DNA of 64,000 bases from an uncultured Dehalococcoidia bacterium (GTDB lineage Bacteria; Chloroflexota; Dehalococcoidia; Lucifugimonadales; UBA3495): contig CATQHB010000002.1 in the NCBI GenBank assembly GCA_958295765.1, forward strand, positions 524,424-588,423. Reading direction: 5' to 3'. This document shows, in pieces, positions 58,702 to 64,000 of the stretch (position 1 is its first letter; each line of letters opens with the position of its first letter). The notes beneath the pieces were generated by a model, which was not told the origin of the DNA, ran no database searches, and saw only the letters and a program-made list of their open reading frames with translations. The translations under genes and the position numbers were made by a program.

Positions 58702-58947
58702 TTAGACCGGTACGATTACCCGATGTTCGGTAGAGCTAAACACTTCTTCTTCCGGGCCGTCGGGAATTGGCAGGTTGTCTTCCACCAACTCCACCAATAC
58801 CATCTCAACGACTTCCCGGATGTGTTTCAAGGCTTCTGCCTCGGTAAATCCCCAAGTAGCTGCCCCGTACTGCTCCAACGCCGGGCAGTAGGCTACCCAG
58901 CGGTCTTCATCCGGCTCAACCACTACCCGAAAGGCGTAGCTTTTCAT
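58702..58947 (-). CDS. HicB-like antitoxin (array member 1)
   Basis: 81 residues: YAFRVVVEPDEDRWVAYCPALEQYGAATWGFTEAEALKHIREVVEM. First gene of the six-gene array; partner of the first hicA. No C-terminal DNA-binding domain is visible in any of the four HicB copies. Confidence 0.9.
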   Translation of the reverse strand: MKSYAFRVVVEPDEDRWVAYCPALEQYGAATWGFTEAEALKHIREVVEMVLVELVEDNLPIPDGPEEEVFSSTEHRVIVPV

Positions 58948-59033
58948 TCCTGCACCCGCCAGTGAACGACTTTAAGCATATAGCCAACTATAGCATAGGT
59001 TAGCTGCTATTTATCCTATGGCCGGAGACGCCC

Positions 59034-59225
59034 TTATTTTCCATCTCCGAATGTCGCCGGGTCAATAATCCTGCTGGCGTCCAGAATCTCAAAGGCTATC
59101 ACCCGTCCGTCAGCGTCAAAATCGGCAATGACATCGGGCAGAATTTCCGCAGATTCTTTAACCGGCTTGGATACCAGGACGATGGATAAGGCGTCCGAAT
59201 TGGCGTCGTAATTAACTTGTACCAT
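59034..59225 (-). CDS. DUF2283 family protein
   Basis: 63 residues: VNYDANSDALSIVLVSKPVKESAEILPDVIADFDADGRVIAFEILDAS is the DUF2283 pattern. Members are often near toxin-antitoxin or mobile genes; role unknown. It starts 9 bases after surE and may be cotranscribed with it. Confidence 0.88.
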   Translation of the reverse strand: MVQVNYDANSDALSIVLVSKPVKESAEILPDVIADFDADGRVIAFEILDASRIIDPATFGDGK

Positions 59226-59234
59226 TCTCTAACC

Positions 59235-60077
59235 CTACCCCAGCAACTCCCCCGCCACGCCGTCCAGCAATCCCTCAATCCGGCCCACCTGTTCCTGGTG
59301 GCCCAGGTTCAGGTGCAGGGGGGTGATGGATATGCGGTTGTTCTTGGCGGCCCACATATCGGTGCCGGCGCCGTTGTCGGCCATTACCGGGCGGTTGCGG
59401 GCAATCCAGTAGCGCTTCTGGTGGCCCGTACCCTCTTCCCGCACCGACTCCCCGTAGGAGCGGCCCCCGGGCCGGGTAACTTCCAGGCCGGTCAGTTGCT
59501 CCGGGGCCAGGGAGGGTACGTTGACGTTCAGCAGGAAGGGTTCTTTTTCGGGCCGTTGGGCCAGTTTTTGGCCGATGAGCCGGAGCAGGGCCGCCGCCCC
59601 GTCGAACCGGGGGTTGGTTACCGAGCCGACGGATATGGCGATGGTGGGGTAGCCTCGGACGTAGCCCTGCCAGGCGGCGCCCACCGTTCCCGACACCAGC
59701 AAGTCCCAGCCCAGGTTGGAGCCGGAGTTGATGCCCGAAACTACCAGGTCCACCGGGCCGACCAGCTTTTCCAGCGCCAGGATGCAACTGTCTCCCGGCG
59801 TTCCTTCCACCGAAAAGGCGGAAACCGGGTGCAGGGTCTCCGCGCCGGCGCTGGCGTCCGGGGTGTCGGCGGCGGCTACGGCGGCCCGGCCCAACCGCCC
59901 GTCAGTGGCGATGGACTGAACCTTGACCGGGGCGTGCAGGGTCAGGGACGCGCCTACGCCGCTCTGCTCCCGGTCCGGCGCTACGATAAATAACTCGCCC
60001 ACCCGGGCCAGGGCCTGGGCCGCCGCCCACAGGCCGGGGGCGTGGATTCCGTCATCGTTGGTCAGCAGGATTTTCAG
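59235..60077 (-). CDS. surE: 5'/3'-nucleotidase SurE, CTG start
   Basis: 280 residues. The metal-binding NDDG motif (KILLTNDDGIHAPG) is only included if translation begins at CTG 60077, which has GGAGG eight bases upstream; the next in-frame start, GTG 60002, would delete the active site. FIVAPDREQSG and GPVDLVVSGINSGSNLG are further SurE signatures. It dephosphorylates nucleoside monophosphates in stationary-phase survival. Confidence 0.92.
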   Translation of the reverse strand: MKILLTNDDGIHAPGLWAAAQALARVGELFIVAPDREQSGVGASLTLHAPVKVQSIATDGRLGRAAVAAADTPDASAGAETLHPVSAFSVEGTPGDSCILALEKLVGPVDLVVSGINSGSNLGWDLLVSGTVGAAWQGYVRGYPTIAISVGSVTNPRFDGAAALLRLIGQKLAQRPEKEPFLLNVNVPSLAPEQLTGLEVTRPGGRSYGESVREEGTGHQKRYWIARNRPVMADNGAGTDMWAAKNNRISITPLHLNLGHQEQVGRIEGLLDGVAGELLG

Positions 60078-60104
60078 GAGTATAACCTCCGGGGAGATTT
60101 TTAA

Positions 60105-60173
60105 CGCCGGGACGCAACGGCGGCGGAACTTCCCTGATATTACCGGAAAGCTCCGGGCCGTTGCGTCCCGGCG
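60105..60173. repeat. 16-bp inverted repeat upstream of surE
   Basis: CGCCGGGACGCAACGG (60105-60120) and its exact complement (60158-60173), 37 bases apart, 28 bases before the surE start. Possible terminator for an older upstream gene or regulatory hairpin. Confidence 0.55.
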
Positions 60174-60200
60174 GTCAGTCGGCCGGCCAAGGCCGGCAGC

Positions 60201-60383
60201 CTAGTGATGCGCCAGGCCGATGGCGTGGAACAGGGCGTGCTTTACCTCTACCGGGGCGACGACGCGGCGGTACTCCGCCGAGGCGAATACGTCGCCGATG
60301 ATGTCAGCGCCCAGGTCGTCGGCCAGTTCCTAGGCGGTAAGCGCCGCCTCCACCACCCGTGCCCGTACCGGCGTCAATTTTAA
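60201..60383 (-). pseudogene. Degenerate 3' fragment of a coxM-like FAD subunit gene
   Basis: The minus strand reads LADDLGADIIGDVFASAEYR and on to KHALFHAIGLAHH and stop, matching the last ~45 residues of the intact gene at 61282. Upstream of this the fragment has a ~30-base deletion and loses the frame. The few changes are mostly synonymous, so it may come from a paralogue rather than a fresh copy. Confidence 0.85.
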
Positions 60384-60414
60384 GTTGACTCAGCATTAGT
60401 CATAGATCCTCTAT

Positions 60415-61188
60415 CTACTCAACGCGAGTCCATACTTCGCAACCGAATGAACGGAATCCTGCATCTGTGGGTTCAATGACAACGGGTGACCCCGCTGTAG
60501 CTAATCCGCCTGCGATTACGTCGGTTGATTCGTCCTTAAATCCACTGAGGCGACTCCAAAAGCAGTTTTCAGATGATTGGTAAACGCCAGGAGTTATCTC
60601 CTTACCCACTAGCCATACGCCTTCAGTGATAAAAGTTACAGGATTATTGATGTCAGCAATCGGACGCCATTCTCCACAGCCGAAAGTTTGGAAACCGACC
60701 ACATGAAATCCGCGGTCTTCTGTTTCGATCGTAACTATCGGACGGCCAGAGCTAGAGCTCCCTACGCGCGCTATATCGTTTATTGTACCGCTAAACCCGG
60801 TGGCGAAGTGCCATAAACAATTCCGACCACCGGGAGCGGCATAGGTTCCCGGTATTATTTCCTCCCCGATTTTCCAAAGTCCATCTCCGAAGGGTTCAGG
60901 AGTTGCTGGGCTAGAGGTTGAGTCAGTCGTTATTGCGGCGACAATGACGATAGCTAGGCAAAGCCCTAGGATGCCTCCAACTCCGATCCCAACCCATTTC
61001 AGGATTTTCTTTGCATTACTACCCCGTTTTGAGAGCGGAGTGCCGCACCGAGTACAAAACGATGCTCGCTCGCTAACAGCACTACGGCAGTTTGGACAAG
61101 TCCTTCCTTGTTTTGAGAGCGGAGTGCCGCACCGAATACAAAACGATGCCCGCTCGCTAACAGCGCTACGGCAGTTTGGACAAGCCAT
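60415..61188 (-). CDS. Membrane protein with two near-identical zinc ribbons and two C-terminal repeats
   Basis: 257 residues. Two zinc ribbons (CPNCRSAVSERASFCIRCG and CPNCRSAVSERASFCTRCG) are separated by a short linker. One membrane helix follows (ILKWVGIGVGGILGLCLAIVIVAA), then two homologous ~80-residue outer domains (GDGLWKIGEEIIPGTYAAP and EGVWLVGKEITPGVYQSS, each with a CLWH or CFWSR motif). Inserted between surE and coxM, breaking the likely coxM duplication. AT-richer than neighbours. Role unknown; sensing is a guess. Confidence 0.85.
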   Translation of the reverse strand: MACPNCRSAVSERASFCIRCGTPLSKQGRTCPNCRSAVSERASFCTRCGTPLSKRGSNAKKILKWVGIGVGGILGLCLAIVIVAAITTDSTSSPATPEPFGDGLWKIGEEIIPGTYAAPGGRNCLWHFATGFSGTINDIARVGSSSSGRPIVTIETEDRGFHVVGFQTFGCGEWRPIADINNPVTFITEGVWLVGKEITPGVYQSSENCFWSRLSGFKDESTDVIAGGLATAGSPVVIEPTDAGFRSFGCEVWTRVE

Positions 61189-61281
61189 TCCTTCCGTCCA
61201 ATAGGCATCACGCCATACTTAAACGCTTCAAGCGTCTTGTCTTACCCGGTTGTTCTGTAAATAGAACCGCCCTCAGATTCG

Positions 61282-62265
61282 CTAATGATGCGCCAGGCCG
61301 ATGGCGTGGAACAGGGCGTGCTTTACCTCTACCGGGGCTACGACGCGGCGGTACTCTGCCGAGGCGAATACGTCGCCGATGATGGCAGCGCCCAGGTCGT
61401 CGGCCAGGTGATTTACCGCGGCGGCGATGTTGTCGGCGGTAAGTTCCTGGCCGGTCAGCGCCGCCTCTACCGCCCTGGCCCGTACCGGCGTTGGCACCAG
61501 GCCGCCTACCGCCACCCGGGCCGATACGCAGCGGCTGTTTTCTACGTTGACGATTACCGCCCCGCCGACCACCGGGTAGAAGGAGGCGGGATGGGACATC
61601 TTGGCGTATTCGCCCACCTCGCCGTGCAGGGCGGCCAGGCCCCCGCCGCCGTGGTCATGCTCATGCCCGTGACCGTGGTCGTCGTGGCCGTGTTCATCAT
61701 GCCCATGACCGTGTCCGTGTCCCGTATCGTGTTCGTGGTGGGTCAAGGTCGGCACCGTTACGGCGGTGATGATTTCGTTTTCCCCAACGGCGGTGGCAAA
61801 AGGCCCCTGAAAGAAATCGCCGATGGCAACAGTGCGGGAACCGTTGGCGCCCTGCACCTCAACGCTGGCCTCCAGGGCGGTCAACACCGTCCCCCAATCG
61901 GAGGCGGGGTCGGCGTGGGCGATGTTGCCGCCGATGGTTCCCCGGTTGCGTACCTGCGGGTCGCCGATGCCGCCGGCCACTTCAGCCAGCAGGCTGTTGG
62001 CGTGGCGGACATCGTGGGACGCGGCAATCTCCCCATGGGTGGTTAAGGCCCCGATGCGGATGGCGTCGCCGTGGACGCTGATGCTCTTGAGGTCGCCAAG
62101 CCCGCCGATGTCGATGAGGGTGGACGGGCGGGCCAGCCGCAGGCGCATCAGGGGCAGCAGGCTGTGGCCCCCGGCCAGCAGCCGGGCGTCGTCGTGAGAA
62201 ATGAGCAGGGCAATGGCCTCGGCCACCGAACCGGCCTTGTGATAGTCAAACTCCGGCGTGTACAT
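61282..62265 (-). CDS. FAD-binding subunit of a molybdenum hydroxylase (CoxM/xanthine dehydrogenase type) with His-rich insert
   Basis: 327 residues. FAD motifs: LLAGGHSLLPLMRLRLARP and RNRGTIGGNIAHADPASD; C-terminal CO dehydrogenase flavoprotein domain with ISARVAVGG-like CVSARVAVGGLVPTPVRA. Residues ~172-205 are a His/Asp/Gly-rich insert (HGHGHGHDEHGHDDHGHG) in a loop where relatives are short. It passes electrons from the molybdenum subunit onwards. Follows coxL-like gene with a 14-base gap. Confidence 0.92.
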   Translation of the reverse strand: MYTPEFDYHKAGSVAEAIALLISHDDARLLAGGHSLLPLMRLRLARPSTLIDIGGLGDLKSISVHGDAIRIGALTTHGEIAASHDVRHANSLLAEVAGGIGDPQVRNRGTIGGNIAHADPASDWGTVLTALEASVEVQGANGSRTVAIGDFFQGPFATAVGENEIITAVTVPTLTHHEHDTGHGHGHGHDEHGHDDHGHGHEHDHGGGGLAALHGEVGEYAKMSHPASFYPVVGGAVIVNVENSRCVSARVAVGGLVPTPVRARAVEAALTGQELTADNIAAAVNHLADDLGAAIIGDVFASAEYRRVVAPVEVKHALFHAIGLAHH

Positions 62266-62279
62266 AACCGCTCCTCCCT

Positions 62280-64000
62280 CTAGCCTTGCTGCTGGTCTTG
62301 TTGCTGGTCTTGTTGGTGGTCTTGTTGGTGGATCGCCCGCCAGACCCGTTCCGGGGTCAGGGGCATTTCCAGTTTGGTTACGCCCAGGGGTCGCAGGGCG
62401 TCAATTACGGCGTTGTAGATGGTAACGGTTGAGGCGATGGTGCCGGTTTCCCCGATGCCCTTGACCCCCAGGGGGTTGTGGGGCGAGGGGGTTTCCGTCG
62501 CCAGCGTCTCAATGTCCGGCACCAGGTGGGCCCGGGGCAGGGCGTAGTCCAGCATCGTGCCGGTGAGGAGTTGGCCGCTGTCGTCATAGACCGCGCCCTC
62601 CCACAGGGCCTGGCCGGCCCCCTGCACCACGCCGCCGTGAACCTGTCCCTCCACAATCATCGGGTTAATCTGCGGCCCGCAATCGTCCACCGCCACGTAG
62701 CGTTCCAGGACGATGTGTCCGTTGTCCGGGTCAACGCTGACCACCGCGACGTGGGCGCCAAAGGGATAGGAGAAGTTGGGCGGGTCATAGAAGGCGGTGG
62801 CCTCCAGCCCCGGCTCCATTCCCGCCGGCATATTCCAGGCTACGTTAGCCATCAGCGCAATGTCCTGGATGGTCTTGCCCTGGTCGGGGGCGCCCCGGAC
62901 AAAGAAGTTGCCGTCGGCGTACTCAATATCCGCCTCGGCGGCCTCCAGCAGGTGGGCGGCCAGGGTAACGGCCTTGTCCTTGATTTTGCGGGCGCTCAGG
63001 GCCACCGCGCCGCCGCCGACCACCGTGGTGCGGCTGCCGTAGGTGCCCCAGCCCATCGGCGTGTTGTCGGTGTCGCCGTGAATCAACTCTACGTCATCCA
63101 CCGGCACCCCCAACTCGCTGGCGACAATCTGGGCAAAGGTGGTTTCCTCACCCTGGCCATGGGGCGAGGTGCCGACATAGACGTTGACCTTGCCGGTGGC
63201 GTAGAAACGCACCGTGGCGCTTTCCCACAGGCCGCCGCCAAAGCCCACCGCGCCGGCCACCTGAGAGGGGCCGAGGCCGCAGATTTCCGAGTAGCAACTG
63301 ACCCCGATGCCGGTATAGTGGCCGTGTTCCCGCTGGTGGGCCTGTTCGTGGCGCAAATGCCCGTAGTTGACGTGCTCCAGGGCCATGTCCAGCGCCCGCT
63401 GGTAGTCGCCGCTGTCGTAGGTCAGGCCAATGGCAACGTCGTGGCCGTCGTCAAACTTGGGAATCAGGTTGAGGCGGCGCACTTCCACCGGGTCCAGGTT
63501 CAGCTCGGCGGCCAGCAGGTCCACCAACCGCTCCAGCAGGAAAGTAGCCTCAGGCCGGCCGGCGCCCCGGTAGGCTTCCACCGGGGTGGTGTTGGTAAAG
63601 CAGCCGTAAATGTCGGCCTTGATGTTGGGGATGTCATAGGGGCCGGAATACATCAGCCCGTGCAGGATGGTGGGGATGCCCGGCGCGGCGGTGGACAGGT
63701 AGGCGCCCATGCCGGCGTACACTACGCTGCGGACGCCGGTAATCCGGCCCTCCCGGGTGGCGGCCATTTCCACGTATTCCACGTGATCCCGGCCATGGGT
63801 GGTGGCTACGAAGTTCTCCGAGCGGGTTTCGGTCCACTTCACCGGCCGGCCCAACTTCATGGCGCAGAAGGCGGCAATCATTTCCCAGGGATAGACCGCG
63901 ATCTTGCTGCCGAACCCGCCGCCCACCTCCGGGGCGATGACCCGAATCTTATGCTCCGGCACCCCGGTTACCAGGCAGGTAACGAACCGGGCGATATGGG
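62280..64000 (-). CDS. Molybdopterin-binding large subunit, CoxL/xanthine dehydrogenase family (5' partial)
   Basis: At least 573 residues are visible; the coding frame stays open to the window edge, so the start lies beyond 64000. RVIAPEVGGGFGSKIAVYPWE is the FGGGFG-type molybdopterin loop, EAYRGAGRPEATFLLERLVD, GTSPHGQGEETTFAQIVA, and VKGIGETGTIASTVTIYNAVIDALRPLGV are the usual later motifs with the catalytic glutamate in GIGETG. Substrate (CO, purine, aldehyde) cannot be told without the AYRxxxR or CSFR loop; here AYRGAGRPE favours a non-CO form. C-terminus ends in a QQD-rich tail. Confidence 0.95.
   Translation of the reverse strand, partial: HIARFVTCLVTGVPEHKIRVIAPEVGGGFGSKIAVYPWEMIAAFCAMKLGRPVKWTETRSENFVATTHGRDHVEYVEMAATREGRITGVRSVVYAGMGAYLSTAAPGIPTILHGLMYSGPYDIPNIKADIYGCFTNTTPVEAYRGAGRPEATFLLERLVDLLAAELNLDPVEVRRLNLIPKFDDGHDVAIGLTYDSGDYQRALDMALEHVNYGHLRHEQAHQREHGHYTGIGVSCYSEICGLGPSQVAGAVGFGGGLWESATVRFYATGKVNVYVGTSPHGQGEETTFAQIVASELGVPVDDVELIHGDTDNTPMGWGTYGSRTTVVGGGAVALSARKIKDKAVTLAAHLLEAAEADIEYADGNFFVRGAPDQGKTIQDIALMANVAWNMPAGMEPGLEATAFYDPPNFSYPFGAHVAVVSVDPDNGHIVLERYVAVDDCGPQINPMIVEGQVHGGVVQGAGQALWEGAVYDDSGQLLTGTMLDYALPRAHLVPDIETLATETPSPHNPLGVKGIGETGTIASTVTIYNAVIDALRPLGVTKLEMPLTPERVWRAIHQQDHQQDQQQDQQQG

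Noticed and set aside
60201-60383. Fragment as a functional small gene
   Set aside because: It matches the end of coxM including the stop, is internally deleted, and has no start or ribosome site.

Overview
The window is high-GC bacterial chromosome with dense, mostly short operons and unusually many short dispersed inverted repeats. The content suggests an aerobic Chloroflexota, possibly of the Dehalococcoidia/SAR202 kind. Pointers are the many single-copy oxidoreductases, an FAD/Fe-S glycolate-oxidase-like fusion, a CoxL/CoxM-type molybdenum hydroxylase, MmgE/PrpD, SMP-30, a metallo-amidohydrolase, thiolase plus DUF35 protein, and large secreted proteins. This placement is inference from gene content; there is no rRNA here and only one tRNA.

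Layout. 1-3.6 kb: end of a zinc alcohol dehydrogenase, a membrane molybdopterin oxidoreductase, and a cobalt-type nitrile hydratase family enzyme whose beta subunit is split into two genes, as in thiocyanate hydrolase. 4.1-6.7 kb: two overlapping genes for exported proteins. 6.7-17.4 kb: metabolic genes (FAD/Fe-S dehydrogenase, class III aminotransferase, 3-hydroxyisobutyrate dehydrogenase family, class IV aminotransferase, SMP-30), CrcB, PAC2 and endonuclease III. 17.6-23.7 kb: a polytopic membrane protein coupled to an N-terminally short Eco57I-type methyltransferase, a small membrane protein, then three tandem promoter-hairpin-U-tract units that look like small RNA genes. 24-28.7 kb: polysaccharide deacetylase, serS, a DUF429-like gene and lysS.

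28.7-37 kb is a nitrogen-assimilation block: two ammonium transporters, a type II and a type I glutamine synthetase, and two paralogous 27-residue membrane proteins encoded between the transporters. 37-51 kb: Gfo/Idh/MocA, a HExxH lipoprotein, tRNA-Thr(CGU), cupin plus enoyl-CoA hydratase, an AT-richer islet with a HEPN-motif protein, MmgE/PrpD carrying an in-frame expanded repeat, prs, hicBA, an amidohydrolase and an inositol monophosphatase family protein.

51-59.3 kb is rich in defence and toxin-antitoxin type genes: a three-gene overlapping HEPN/unknown/TPR operon, a DUF7002-like protein, a TIR (ThsB-like) plus three-helix membrane protein operon behind a 32-bp perfect palindrome, and an array of four hicB and two hicA genes. 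A thiolase/DUF35 operon sits between them. 59.2-64 kb: surE (apparently CTG start), a degenerate copy of a coxM 3' end, a double-zinc-ribbon membrane protein, and coxM and coxL homologues, the latter cut by the window end.

The candidates I consider most novel are the triple small-RNA array (23.67-23.99 kb), the twin 27-residue proteins between the amt genes (32.2-32.6 kb), the TIR/membrane operon with its palindrome (56.1-57.0 kb), the HEPN three-gene operon (52.3-53.5 kb) and the hicB-heavy array.
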